Assembly (NCBI GenBank): GCA_963422445.2
Contig: OY729512.2
Coordinates: forward strand, 1,860,001 to 1,924,000
From: G963422445 sp963422445
GTDB lineage: Bacteria > Pseudomonadota > Alphaproteobacteria > Thalassobaculales > Thalassobaculaceae
DNA length: 64,000 nt
Reading direction: 5' to 3'
The position numbers and the translations under genes were made by a program. Under the pieces are notes generated by a model. It made no database searches, was not told where the DNA came from, and was given only the letters and a program-made list of their open reading frames with translations. This document shows positions 1-8,659 of the stretch, piece after piece; position 1 is the first letter of the stretch, and every line of letters starts with the position of its first letter.

Positions 1-13
1 TGCGGGGTGTCAT
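1..13 (-). CDS. Possible first codons of the next gene (ilvB?)
   Basis: On the minus strand an ATG at position 13 is preceded by AGAAGGAA at about 7 bases spacing, so a gene probably starts here and runs off the window. Only four codons are visible (M-T-P-R). In related alphaproteobacteria the gene after miaA is often the acetolactate synthase large subunit ilvB, but nothing in four codons can prove that. Confidence 0.3.
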
Positions 14-106
14 AGTCCGTTTCCTTCTTTACGCGGAACTTTATGGCAATATTCTCGGAAAAGCGCTTCCCCGCCGAGGGCGCAGGCCGTCGCGAACCCT
101 AACGCT

Positions 107-1072
107 TCAGTCAGGTGCGGTCAACAGGAATTGGTGAATTTCCGGGACAATGTCTGCCTCGGCACCTTCCTTGTATTGCGCAGTGTAAAGAATATCATGC
201 CTGATCTGGTGCTGGAACCAGGTACATTGGCGTTTGGCGTAGCGGCGGGTTTCGCGCTGGGCGGCCGCCACGGCGTCCTCGCGGGTCATCCGGCCCGTCA
301 GAACGGCGATCAGTTCCCGCAGCCCGAGCGCTTTCGTGCCAGGCAAGGTCGAGTCGAGATCGAGTGCCAGGATCCGACGCGCCTCGTCCATCGCTCCGGC
401 CGTCATCATCGCCGCGAACCGGCGGTCGCAAGCCCGGTAGAGGGTTCCGCGTTCCGGCATCAAAACGATGGTGAACGTCTCCAGGCTGGTTGCTGGAGCC
501 GCATCGGCATGCCATTCCGACAGCGGCCGCCCGGTGGCCTCGACCACGTCCCAGGCTCGCAACAGGCGTTGCCGGTCGCCATCGGTCAGGCGTGCCGCGG
601 TCGCCGGGTCGCGTTTTGCCAGTGCCTGCCGGAACGCGGCGTCGCCGAGAACGGCGAGGCGTTGCCGCGACGCGCAGCGGATCGCTTCGGGAATATCCGG
701 GATCTCCGCGATCCCGTTGATCAGGGCATGAAGATAAAGGCCGGTGCCGCCGCATAGGATTGGCAGGCGGCCAGCCGACCTGACCTCGGCGATCGCGTCT
801 CGCGCCATGTCACGCCATCGCGTGACTGAACATCTTATCGCCAGTGGCAGAACGCCGTAGAGATGATGCGGTGCCCGGGCCAGTTCGGCGACTCCCGGCC
901 GAGCCGACAGGATGGCAAGTTCACGATAGATCTGTATCGAGTCGGCGTTGATGACCGCGCCGTCGAAGGTCTCGGCAAGGCGGACGGCCAGGGCGGACTT
1001 GCCTGTTGCGGTCGGCCCGGCGACAACGACAAGTGGCGTCTTTTCGCCAGTTGCTGATGACGAACTGGACAT
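107..1072 (-). CDS. miaA: tRNA dimethylallyltransferase MiaA
   Basis: MiaA transfers a dimethylallyl group from DMAPP to N6 of adenosine 37 in tRNAs that read codons starting with U, a cytoplasmic modification that stabilises codon-anticodon pairing. The 321-residue product has the usual family length. The P-loop GPTATGKS is at residues 19-26, followed by NADSIQIYRELAILSARP (variant of the family motif D-S-x-Q-x-Y), and later the GGTGLYLHALINGI block. The open frame extends about 180 codons upstream, but that part lies antisense to serB. The ATG at 1072 lies two residues-blocks before the P-loop and gives the normal N-terminus. It is divergent from serB with only 31 bases between the starts. 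Confidence 0.96.
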   Translation of the reverse strand: MSSSSSATGEKTPLVVVAGPTATGKSALAVRLAETFDGAVINADSIQIYRELAILSARPGVAELARAPHHLYGVLPLAIRCSVTRWRDMARDAIAEVRSAGRLPILCGGTGLYLHALINGIAEIPDIPEAIRCASRQRLAVLGDAAFRQALAKRDPATAARLTDGDRQRLLRAWDVVEATGRPLSEWHADAAPATSLETFTIVLMPERGTLYRACDRRFAAMMTAGAMDEARRILALDLDSTLPGTKALGLRELIAVLTGRMTREDAVAAAQRETRRYAKRQCTWFQHQIRHDILYTAQYKEGAEADIVPEIHQFLLTAPD

Positions 1073-1103
1073 GACCACCGGCGATACGCCATAAGCCGGC
1101 GTT

Positions 1104-2006
1104 ATGCAACATGTCCTGACCCTGACCGGCACCATGAAGCCGGGATCGCTCGGCGCCGGGCATATCGACACTGCCAGGGTGGCGGTGCGCGCTGCCGGCG
1201 TGACAATATGCCGTATCGAAGATCTTGCGCCGGGCCGGGCGTCGGACATCCATATTGACGGTCTGCCGCAGTCCGCGATCATCGAAACGGTTCGCGAAGC
1301 GCTGGCCGGATTACCCGTCGACGTCAATGTCCAGAGACCGGACCTGCGGCGCAAGCGGTTGCTGATTGCCGATATGGATTCGACAATCATCACGACGGAA
1401 ACTCTCGACGATCTTGCGGACCTGGCCGGCCTTGGCGCCGAGATCGCGCCGGTGACGGCGCGGGCGATGCGCGGCGAGATCGATTTCGATAGGGCGTTGA
1501 GAGATCGGGTTCTCCTGTTCGCCGGGCAACCGGTATCGTTGCTCGACCGGTTGTTGCGGGAGCGGATCACGATAACCGAAGGGGCCGTGGCGCTGGTACG
1601 AACCATGCAGGCCAATCATGCCTTCACAGCCCTGGTCTCCGGCGGATTCGTGTTCGTGACAGAGGTTATCGCCCGCAAACTGGGTTTCGATACGCATCGC
1701 GGCAACACCCTGCTCGTTGCCGGCGGCAGGCTGACCGGCGCAGTTGGCGAACCGGTCCTGGGCGCCCTGAGCAAACTCGAGATCCTGCGTGCATTCTGTG
1801 CCGAGCGAGGCCTGGGGGTTGAGCAGGCGATCGCGGTCGGCGATGGCGCCAACGACATCCCGATGCTGAAGGAGGCCGGTTGTGGGGTTGCATTCAGAGG
1901 AAAACCTGCCGCTACCCGTGCGGCACGCTTCCGGATCGACCATGGCGATCTTACGGCTTTGCTCTATCTGCAGGGCTACCGTGAATCAGAGATTGTGAAC
2001 CGATAG
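1104..2006 (+). CDS. serB: Phosphoserine phosphatase SerB
   Basis: SerB removes phosphate from L-phosphoserine in the last step of serine synthesis. It is a HAD-superfamily enzyme of 300 residues, a normal length for the proteobacterial form with an N-terminal ACT-like region. HAD motif I is DMDST with the nucleophile Asp90 and the acid Asp92. Motif II lies in ALVSGGF, and motif III/IV is GDGANDIPML near residues 246-255, with a conserved lysine region just before it. The start is the ATG at 1104, giving MQHVLTLTG; it faces miaA divergently, so the 31-base gap must hold both translation signals and probably both promoters. No damage is visible. Confidence 0.96.
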   Translation: MQHVLTLTGTMKPGSLGAGHIDTARVAVRAAGVTICRIEDLAPGRASDIHIDGLPQSAIIETVREALAGLPVDVNVQRPDLRRKRLLIADMDSTIITTETLDDLADLAGLGAEIAPVTARAMRGEIDFDRALRDRVLLFAGQPVSLLDRLLRERITITEGAVALVRTMQANHAFTALVSGGFVFVTEVIARKLGFDTHRGNTLLVAGGRLTGAVGEPVLGALSKLEILRAFCAERGLGVEQAIAVGDGANDIPMLKEAGCGVAFRGKPAATRAARFRIDHGDLTALLYLQGYRESEIVNR

Positions 2007-2088
2007 CGCCGGCTCCGGGTCATCGCGGCTAGGGGTCGGTTGGCAGGCCGCGTTTCAACCAGCCCGGCTGCGGCGGTTCGAACGGGCG

Positions 2089-2538
2089 TCAGCGCCCCAA
2101 CATGCCTTCACGAATATTGAAGACGGCCTGGAACCCGGCGCCTAGCAACCAGGACCGGGCACGTTCGGAGCGTATGCCGGTCGCGCAGATGGTCGCTGCC
2201 CGGTGGCCGGTAGAGACAGTGCGCCCCACCTTTTCGACGAAACCGTCGCGGCCGCGCGGGTCGTGGATGCTGATCGCAACGGCGCCGTGAGGGAGGCCGG
2301 TTTCCCGCCACTCGCCAGGCGATCGCACATCGATCAGGACGAGCGTACCGGCCTCGACCTGCCGCAGGGCCTCGGGCGCGGTCAGGACATGGTGGCCGGC
2401 GGCCGCCGAGCCGGACATAACGAGAAGGATCATAGTGACCCGAACCAGTCCACTCGCCGAACCCCGTTTCAATCGCAGGATCGGCTGGATGATCCGGGCG
2501 CGTTCCGGTTCGGCATCAGTCATGCGTGCCATCGTCAT
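2089..2538 (-). CDS. Secreted rhodanese-domain protein
   Basis: A 149-residue protein with one rhodanese domain (about residues 50-149). The active-site loop reads C-A-T-G-I-R-S, matching the C-x-x-G-x-R pattern of sulfurtransferases, and the LIDVRSPGEW block is typical of the domain. A hydrophobic stretch (LVRVTMILLVMSGSAAAG, about residues 31-48) follows a charged N-terminus, suggesting a signal peptide or anchor and a periplasmic location. The nearest substrate cannot be named from sequence. It lies downstream of degP on the same strand with a 122-base gap, so co-transcription is possible but not shown. The ATG at 2538 was chosen; an internal ATG six codons in would also work. Confidence 0.8.
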   Translation of the reverse strand: MTMARMTDAEPERARIIQPILRLKRGSASGLVRVTMILLVMSGSAAAGHHVLTAPEALRQVEAGTLVLIDVRSPGEWRETGLPHGAVAISIHDPRGRDGFVEKVGRTVSTGHRAATICATGIRSERARSWLLGAGFQAVFNIREGMLGR

Positions 2539-2660
2539 GAGCTCATCACGAACCGTTACGCAGCACTTGATCCAAGATCAAACATGGTAAGGGAAATTCC
2601 GGATCGGGACATCTGAAAGGCGGCTGGCGCCGTTTCTTTGGTTCTGGCCGAAAACCGAAG

Positions 2661-4187
2661 TCAGCTTTTCTTCATGCGGATACCGACATAACGAACCGAT
2701 CCTTGCCGGTTGACGGTGAGCAGGACGGAGTTCTTTCGTCCCGTCTTCAACACATCATCGACAATCCGGGCGACCTCGGCGGCGCTGCCGATTTCGGTCT
2801 GGTCGACCTCGGCAATGACATCGCCTGGCTGGAGACGTTTCTCGGCTGCCGGACCATCGGCGTCAATTTCGGTGATGACGGTGCCCTGGACATCTCCTTC
2901 GATCAGGTAGCGTTCGCGAAGCGGTTCGGTTAGGGACGACAATTCAAGCCCGAGCGGATCGATCCATCTGTTTTCAGGTTCGGTGGGTGTACTGTCGGAG
3001 CCGGTCAGAATCGGACCTGATGCGTCGTCGTCCTTGAGTTCACCGACACGCACCGTCACGGTCAGACGGTCACCATCGCGCCAGATCTCGACAGGGACAT
3101 CGACTCCGATCGGCGCTTCTGCAACGAAGCGTGGCAACTGGCGCATGGTTTCGATCTCATGCTCGTTGAATGACAGGATGACATCACCTGGTTCGATGTT
3201 GGCCGCCTTGGCTGGTCCGTCACCCGGAACCTGAGCGACAAGGGCGCCAACCGCATCGTCGAGCCCGACGCTCTCGGCGATCTCATCCGTCACGGTCTGA
3301 ATGCGAACCCCGAGCCAACCGCGCCGGATCCGGCCATGATCGCGCAATTGCGTGACGACAGGCTCTGCCAATGCGGCCGCGACAGCGAATCCGATCCCGA
3401 CCGAACCGCCGCTCTGGGAGAAAATGGCCGTGTTGACGCCGACAACTCGTCCCTCGAGATCGAACAAAGGACCTCCCGAATTGCCCTTGTTGATCGATGC
3501 ATCGGTCTGGATGAAATCGTCATACGGTCCCTGGTTGATATCGCGGCCGCGGGCCGAGACGATACCGGCAGTTACCGTTCCGCCAAGCCCGAACGGGTTG
3601 CCGATCGCAAGCACCCAGTCGCCAACACGCAACCGGTCCGAATTGCCGAACTGCACGGCTGTCAGTTCGGCTCCGTCGGGATCGATCTTGAGCAACGCGA
3701 TGTCCGTCTTGGGATCGCGGCCCAGAACTGTCGCTTCGAACTCCGTGTCGTTCTGCAGACGAACTCTGATCTCTTCGGCTTCCGCGATGACATGGTTATT
3801 GGTCACGATGATGCCGCTGTCATCAATGATGAATCCGGAGCCAAGCGACTGTGCCCGGCGGCGCGGCCGTTCGCCGCGCTGCTCGTTTTCGAAGAAATCC
3901 TTGAAGAACTTTTCAAAGGGGGAGCCCGGGGGAAGCTGCGGTCTTTCGAAATCGGGCCAGCGCGACCGCGACTCGATGATTTGCGTGGTTGCGATATTCA
4001 CCACCGAAGGCAGCAGCTTTTCGGTAAGATCCGCGAAACTTTGCGGCGCCGCCCTGGCTTGCGCCGTACCAGCCGCCATGGTGCTGCCGAAGGCGATCAT
4101 CATGGCCAGAGCCAGTCCGAACCAAAACAACAGGCCGGACGCCGGCTCTGTCCGGCTCATATGTCTGTGCGACAGTCCTAGCATCAT
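2661..4187 (-). CDS. degP: Periplasmic DegP/HtrA serine protease
   Basis: A 508-residue trypsin-like serine endoprotease of the DegP/DegQ/HtrA group that degrades misfolded envelope proteins. The catalytic triad is visible as His132 (TNNHVI), Asp162 (KTDIAL) and Ser237 (GNSGGP). A signal peptide covers roughly residues 18-46, ending near AQARA. Two PDZ domains follow the protease domain (about 280-370 and 400-500). The ATG at 4187 has GGAGTG seven bases upstream. The gene follows hflK, hflC and a DUF2065 gene on the same strand, a common alphaproteobacterial order joining membrane and periplasmic protein quality control. The linker before the second PDZ is rich in D, S, T and P. Confidence 0.95.
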   Translation of the reverse strand: MMLGLSHRHMSRTEPASGLLFWFGLALAMMIAFGSTMAAGTAQARAAPQSFADLTEKLLPSVVNIATTQIIESRSRWPDFERPQLPPGSPFEKFFKDFFENEQRGERPRRRAQSLGSGFIIDDSGIIVTNNHVIAEAEEIRVRLQNDTEFEATVLGRDPKTDIALLKIDPDGAELTAVQFGNSDRLRVGDWVLAIGNPFGLGGTVTAGIVSARGRDINQGPYDDFIQTDASINKGNSGGPLFDLEGRVVGVNTAIFSQSGGSVGIGFAVAAALAEPVVTQLRDHGRIRRGWLGVRIQTVTDEIAESVGLDDAVGALVAQVPGDGPAKAANIEPGDVILSFNEHEIETMRQLPRFVAEAPIGVDVPVEIWRDGDRLTVTVRVGELKDDDASGPILTGSDSTPTEPENRWIDPLGLELSSLTEPLRERYLIEGDVQGTVITEIDADGPAAEKRLQPGDVIAEVDQTEIGSAAEVARIVDDVLKTGRKNSVLLTVNRQGSVRYVGIRMKKS

Positions 4188-4426
4188 TCAAACACTCCAG
4201 TTTTCATGTTCCACGACGCCTCTGTCCGTCGTTCCTCCTTGCCGGATTGCTGGTCCGGCCAACGTTCCCCGAATTTGGGGAGGGGGCCGGCCAACATCAA
4301 CGGCCGCGGCGTCAGATCGCCATCAAAGCGACCGAGAGTGGAGAAAATGTGGCGATGTGGCCAACGATCATGACAACTTCTCGATCTATTGCGACGAGTC
4401 TTTGGACTCGCCGGCCGAACCCGGTC

Positions 4427-4612
4427 TCAAGTCCGGATCACCCAGACGGCGAAGACTCCGACGGCAACCGCGATCAGGCCGGTGGTGCGAAGCAGGCTGT
4501 CGGACGTCTCCGGCAGCCTGGCGAGAATACGCCGCATCGTTGCCGGGAACAGGGCATAAATAGCGCCTTCGATAACGAACACGAGAGCAAGCGCGGTCAG
4601 CAGATCTGTCAC
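4427..4612 (-). CDS. DUF2065 small membrane protein (YjeT-like)
   Basis: A 61-residue protein with two predicted membrane helices (about residues 5-25 and 41-58) joined by a short basic loop, MRRILARLPE. Length and layout fit DUF2065, the family of E. coli YjeT, which also sits just after hflC. The start is a GTG at 4612 with GGAG eight bases upstream; no ATG would give a full-length protein. Its function is not established in the family; the position suggests a link to the HflKC complex. It is separated from hflC by 48 bases and from degP by about 240 bases, which hold a small inverted repeat (4396-4411, CGAGTC stem) but no gene. Confidence 0.85.
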   Translation of the reverse strand: MTDLLTALALVFVIEGAIYALFPATMRRILARLPETSDSLLRTTGLIAVAVGVFAVWVIRT

Positions 4613-4660
4613 GGGAGGCGCTCCGTCCGAGGCCGTGTCGACAGTGTCGGGACCGATCGC

Positions 4661-5545
4661 TTATTTTACCGGAGCTTCGGGGTTGCCGCTGATATCATTG
4701 AAGAACCGGAAGAAGTCGCTGTTTGGCGTCAGAACCATGGTTGTGTCGCCCGATCCCAGAGACACGCGATAGGCCTGCATCGAGCGGTAGAATGCGAAGA
4801 AGCCCGGATCCCGTCCGAAGGCGTTCGCATAGATCTGGATGGCCTTGCTGTCGCCGGTGCCGCGCACGGTCTCGGCGGTTTTCTGCGCTTCGGCAAGAAT
4901 AACGACCTTCTGTTTGTCGGCGTCGGCGCGAATCCCTTCGGCGAGCTCGAAACCGCGGGCCCGAAATTCCTTGGCTTCCCGTTCACGCTCGGATTTCATG
5001 CGGTTTTCGATATTGGTTCGGGTTTCGTCCGGATAGTCGGCTCGGCGCACCCGAACTTCGACGATTTCTATGCCGAAGCGCTTCACGGGGTCGTTCACCG
5101 CTTTCTGGATATGTACCATGATCTCAGCCCGCTTGGTTGACAGGATGTCGAGCAGCGTTTCGTTACCGAGCACCCGGCGCAGCGAGGAGTTGATGATCGG
5201 GCTCAATTTGCCCGGCACACCGGATATCAGGCGGGTGGTCTGATAGAACAGCAACGGGTCGATGATGCGGAAACGGGCATAGGAATCGACATCGAGACGT
5301 TTCTGATCGGCCAGAATTACCCGCTCGGTTGGCGGGTCGAGGTCGAGAACCCGTTTTTCGTAATAGACCACCTCTTCGGCGAACGGAATCTTGAAATTCA
5401 ACCCGGGCTCGGTGATCGTTTTTTGCGGTTTGCCGAAAAACAGGACGATGGCCTGCTGGGTCTGTTCGACAATGAACAGCGAACTTGTCGCGATAATGCC
5501 AAGAACGACGATAACGCCGCCGAGAATCGCGAGGAATTTTGTCAT
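4661..5545 (-). CDS. hflC: HflC, SPFH-domain regulator of FtsH
   Basis: HflC forms a large inner-membrane complex with HflK that modulates the FtsH protease. The protein has 294 residues, an N-terminal membrane anchor (FLAILGGVIVVLGIIATSSLF), the SPFH/band-7 domain with QTQQAIVLFFGKP, and a charged helical region (IENRMKSEREREAKEFRARG) near residue 180. The open frame continues upstream, but the ATG at 5545 gives the canonical MTKFLAIL start and leaves only 4 bases between it and the hflK stop, so the two are surely co-transcribed. The C-terminal part matches the YANAFGRDPGFFAFYRSMQAY block seen in HflC proteins. Confidence 0.95.
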   Translation of the reverse strand: MTKFLAILGGVIVVLGIIATSSLFIVEQTQQAIVLFFGKPQKTITEPGLNFKIPFAEEVVYYEKRVLDLDPPTERVILADQKRLDVDSYARFRIIDPLLFYQTTRLISGVPGKLSPIINSSLRRVLGNETLLDILSTKRAEIMVHIQKAVNDPVKRFGIEIVEVRVRRADYPDETRTNIENRMKSEREREAKEFRARGFELAEGIRADADKQKVVILAEAQKTAETVRGTGDSKAIQIYANAFGRDPGFFAFYRSMQAYRVSLGSGDTTMVLTPNSDFFRFFNDISGNPEAPVK

Positions 5546-5549
5546 GGCG

Positions 5550-6716
5550 TCAATTCCCTGTGTTGCTGTCGCCGGAGGCGGGTTGCCGTTTGTGGACTTC
5601 CGGCAACGGCAAATAGGGGACCACGCCGGATCCGCCGCCGCCCCCGACATCGTTGTCGATAATCACCTTGTTCACGTTGCCCAGAATCTGTTCCAGGGTT
5701 TCGAGATAAATCCGCTTGGTCGTGACTTCCTTCGATGTCAGATAGGCCTCATAGATGGCATTGAAGCGGTTCGCGTCACCTTCTGCCCGATTGACGACTT
5801 CCTGCCTGTAGGCTTCGGCGCCCTGCAACAATTGCTGCGATTCGCCGCGCGCGCGCGGCACGATATCGTTGCGATAGGCTTCGGCTTCGTTCTTCAGGCG
5901 ATCCATGTCCTGCCGTGCCCGTGACACCTCGTCGAACGCGTCGATGACGTTTTTCGGGGGCAGAACCTCTAGCAGCTGGACCTGTCGGACCTCGATGCCG
6001 GCCTGATATTCCGTCATCAGCACTTGCAGTCCGGAATGGGTGCGTCGCTCGATGTCTTCACGGCGGCTGGTCAGGGCTTCCTGAATAGGAGTTTGGCCGA
6101 TGATATCGCGCATTACCGACTCGGCCGCCATCTTTATGGTCTCGTCCGGGTTGCGGATATTGAACAGGTAGTCGGGCGCGTTCGAGATTTTCCAGAATAT
6201 GACGAAGTCGATGTCGACGATATTTTCGTCGCCAGTGATCATCTGGCTTTCCTCTGGCATGTCGCTGACCGAGGCGCCGCGGCGGGTTGCCTCACCGGTT
6301 GTTCTGAGGCCGATCTCGATACGGTTTTCGGCCGTGACGTCGGGCGTGTAGACATTGCCGATCGGGCTCGGCCAGTTCCAGTGCAGGCCTGGCGTTGTCG
6401 TCGTTCCGACGAACCGGCCGAGCACCAGCGGAACGCCTTCCTGGTTAGGCTGTACTCGGTAGAAACCGTTTGCTGCCCAGATCAGGATCACTGTCAGCAA
6501 CGCGACAACAATGATCTTGCGGCTGCCCAGGCCGCCAGGGATCATGCGTTTGATTCGATCCTGGCTGCGTCGGATGACTTCGTCGATGTCAGGTGGTTGC
6601 GGTCCGCCGCCACCGCCGCCGGGACGGCGTCCCCACGGCGAACCGCCGCTGCCATCACCACCACTGCCGCCGCTCCATGGACCGCCGCCACCACCGCCTT
6701 GATTGTTCCAGGGCAT
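5550..6716 (-). CDS. hflK: HflK, SPFH-domain partner of HflC
   Basis: A 388-residue HflK subunit of the FtsH-modulating HflKC complex. The N-terminus is a glycine-rich cytoplasmic segment (MPWNNQGGGGGG and onwards to about residue 40), typical of HflK, followed by a membrane helix (IIVVALLTVILIWAANGFYRV) and the SPFH domain starting QPNQEGVPLVLGRFV. A coiled, charged C-terminal region (RARQDMDRLKNEAEAYRNDI) is present and the end is again glycine-rich. It is first in the hflK-hflC-DUF2065-degP cluster. The 160 bases between it and mrp are divergent and must carry both promoters. Confidence 0.95.
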   Translation of the reverse strand: MPWNNQGGGGGGPWSGGSGGDGSGGSPWGRRPGGGGGGPQPPDIDEVIRRSQDRIKRMIPGGLGSRKIIVVALLTVILIWAANGFYRVQPNQEGVPLVLGRFVGTTTTPGLHWNWPSPIGNVYTPDVTAENRIEIGLRTTGEATRRGASVSDMPEESQMITGDENIVDIDFVIFWKISNAPDYLFNIRNPDETIKMAAESVMRDIIGQTPIQEALTSRREDIERRTHSGLQVLMTEYQAGIEVRQVQLLEVLPPKNVIDAFDEVSRARQDMDRLKNEAEAYRNDIVPRARGESQQLLQGAEAYRQEVVNRAEGDANRFNAIYEAYLTSKEVTTKRIYLETLEQILGNVNKVIIDNDVGGGGGSGVVPYLPLPEVHKRQPASGDSNTGN

Positions 6717-6876
6717 GTTTTCGCTCTCCAGTCGGGAAAATTTCCCTCCTCCTTAGTGTAGCAGCATCCTGTAAGGGTTGGCAAAGATTTCGGAGACCCG
6801 CGCGCAGATTGGTGTTCGAATCATGTTGAGACGGAGCCGTCTCCGACCTATTATCGGCGTCGGGGAGATATCAGAC

Positions 6877-7989
6877 ATGGTGGCGATTACAGATGCGCGG
6901 ATCCTCGATACCCTGCGGACTGTCAAGGATCCCGACCGGAATGAGGACATCGTCAGCCTCGGCATGGTGAACGGTATCGTCAACAAGGACGGTAATATCG
7001 GCTTCGCGATCGAGGTCGATCCGGAACGCGGCCCGCGGCTCGAGCCGTTGCGGAAGGCAGCCGAGGCCGCGGTCGACAGGATCCCCGGTGTCCTTTCGGT
7101 GACTGTGGTCCTGACCGCGCATTCCAGCGGCGGTCGTCAGAGGCCGGCCCCGGTCCCGCCGTCGGCCCGGCCACGGCAAGCGGCTGGGCGTGACCTGGCG
7201 CCCGGTGTTAACGCGATCGTCGCTGTCGCCTCGGGCAAGGGCGGGGTCGGAAAATCGACGACGGCAATAAATATTGCGATGGCTCTCGCCGAATCGGGCC
7301 TGTCGGTCGGTATTCTTGACGCCGACATTTACGGGCCATCGCTGCCGCGCATGATGGGACTCACGGAGAAGCCGGCCAGCGAGGACGGACGGATCCTGCA
7401 GCCGCTGCGGAAGCATGGGGTCAAGTGCATGTCGATCGGGTTTCTCGTGCCGGAAGATTCACCGACGATATGGCGTGGTCCGATGGTCATGAGTGCGCTT
7501 GAACAGATGCTGCGTGACGTCGCCTGGGGCAATCTCGACGTGATGATCGTCGATATGCCGCCGGGCACCGGCGATGCCCAGCTGACGATGTCGCAACGGG
7601 TGCCGCTTGCCGGCGCGGTGATTGTGTCGACGCCGCAGGACATTGCGTTGCTCGATGCGCGCAAGGGGCTGAACATGTTCCGCAAGGTCGACGTGCCTGT
7701 GCTCGGGATCGTCGAGAACATGAGCACGTTCATCTGTCCGCATTGCGGCGGCCAGAGTGATATTTTCGGCCATGGCGGCGCCCGCGCCGAAGCAGCGGCG
7801 CTCGGAGTCGATTTCTTGGGTGAAGTGCCGTTGCACATCACCATACGTGAGACTTCAGATGCTGGCAATCCGGTTGTCGTGGCGGCGCCGGGCGGGCCGC
7901 ATGCGCTGGCGTACCGGAGTATTGCTGAGGCTGTCTGGGTCCGGGTTGGCGCCGCCGCCAAGGCGGCGCCGCGGATTGTGATGACCTGA
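6877..7989 (+). CDS. apbC: Mrp/ApbC iron-sulfur carrier ATPase
   Basis: A 370-residue MinD/Mrp-type ATPase that binds and delivers Fe-S clusters in the cytoplasm. Residues 1-80 are the MIP18/DUF59 domain, followed by a Pro/Arg-rich linker. The deviant Walker A is SGKGGVGKS at 119-127, with DADIYGPS just after it and the Walker B region MIVDMPPGTGD. The family C-x-x-C pair lies in ICPHCGG near residue 281. The frame is open further upstream, but the ATG at 6877 has GGGGAG nine bases upstream and gives the expected MVAITDARILDTLR start. The gene stands alone between hflK (divergent) and folA (convergent). Confidence 0.94.
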   Translation: MVAITDARILDTLRTVKDPDRNEDIVSLGMVNGIVNKDGNIGFAIEVDPERGPRLEPLRKAAEAAVDRIPGVLSVTVVLTAHSSGGRQRPAPVPPSARPRQAAGRDLAPGVNAIVAVASGKGGVGKSTTAINIAMALAESGLSVGILDADIYGPSLPRMMGLTEKPASEDGRILQPLRKHGVKCMSIGFLVPEDSPTIWRGPMVMSALEQMLRDVAWGNLDVMIVDMPPGTGDAQLTMSQRVPLAGAVIVSTPQDIALLDARKGLNMFRKVDVPVLGIVENMSTFICPHCGGQSDIFGHGGARAEAAALGVDFLGEVPLHITIRETSDAGNPVVVAAPGGPHALAYRSIAEAVWVRVGAAAKAAPRIVMT

Positions 7990-8013
7990 CGCCCGGGCCG
8001 TTGTGATCCGCAT

Positions 8014-8038
8014 CCTGCCGAAATCGATCGCCGGCAGG
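8014..8038. terminator. Candidate bidirectional hairpin between mrp and folA
   Basis: CCTGCCG and CGGCAGG form a 7-bp stem around an 11-base loop in the 124-base gap between two convergent genes. There is no T-run, so rho-independent termination is only a guess. Confidence 0.3.
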
Positions 8039-8113
8039 CTCCCGCCCGGGCCGATATTGGCAGAGTCCACATGATTGATGACGGGGAAGGCCGGAACGGT
8101 CCGGTGCGGGGGA

Positions 8114-8653
8114 TCAGAATTGTGCCGAATCGGCCTTGCGTTCGAGGATCACGAAACTGAAGGCTGGCCAACCGCCGTCGGCTAGGTGATCTTCGCGGCT
8201 GGTTTCGATCCAGAGGACCGGATCGAGGTTCGGAAACCGCCGGTCCCCCCCGATCTCGATATGCACCTCAGTCTTGTAGATCCGCTGCGCACGGGGCAGG
8301 GCGCGGGTATAGATGTCCTCTCCGCCAAAGGCGACGACTTCGCCGGCTTGCATCTCGCGGGCGGCGTCACGGCCGGCCCTCATGGCGGCGTCGAAAGAGC
8401 CGGTGACGGTGACCCCGCCGGGCGCGAAACCGGCGGTGCCGCTTACCACGATGATCCGGCGCCCCGGCAGTGGGCGGCCGATGCTTTCATATGTCCGTCG
8501 CCCCATGATCAGGGGTTTGCCCATGGTCAGGCTTTTGACTTGTTTGAGATCGGCGGGCAAGGTCCATGGCAGTTTGCCGGCACGACCGATCACGCCGTTG
8601 TCCGAGACAGCGACAACAATGACAAGCGTTGGCCTGGATCCGGTGGCTGCCAT
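8114..8653 (-). CDS. folA: Dihydrofolate reductase
   Basis: DHFR reduces dihydrofolate to tetrahydrofolate with NADPH, recycling the folate oxidised by thymidylate synthase. The 179-residue protein shows the family blocks: VVAVSDNGVIGRAGKLPW at the start, GKPLIMGRRTYESIGRPLPGR, VVSG, and VVAFGGEDIYTRALP for NADPH binding. It starts six bases after the thyA stop on the same strand, so thyA-folA is an operon and the two linked enzymes are made together. It is slightly longer than the E. coli enzyme (159 residues), with extra residues at both ends. Confidence 0.96.
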   Translation of the reverse strand: MAATGSRPTLVIVVAVSDNGVIGRAGKLPWTLPADLKQVKSLTMGKPLIMGRRTYESIGRPLPGRRIIVVSGTAGFAPGGVTVTGSFDAAMRAGRDAAREMQAGEVVAFGGEDIYTRALPRAQRIYKTEVHIEIGGDRRFPNLDPVLWIETSREDHLADGGWPAFSFVILERKADSAQF

Positions 8654-8659
8654 TTGATT

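Noticed and set aside
107..1615. miaA read as a 502-residue protein
   Set aside because: The first 180 codons are antisense to serB. The ATG at 1072 gives the normal family N-terminus.
4396..4411. Rho-independent terminator after the DUF2065 gene
   Set aside because: The stem is only six base pairs and no T-run follows.
3352..4563. A 403-codon open frame opposite degP
   Set aside because: No domain is visible, and degP on the other strand is complete with its catalytic triad.
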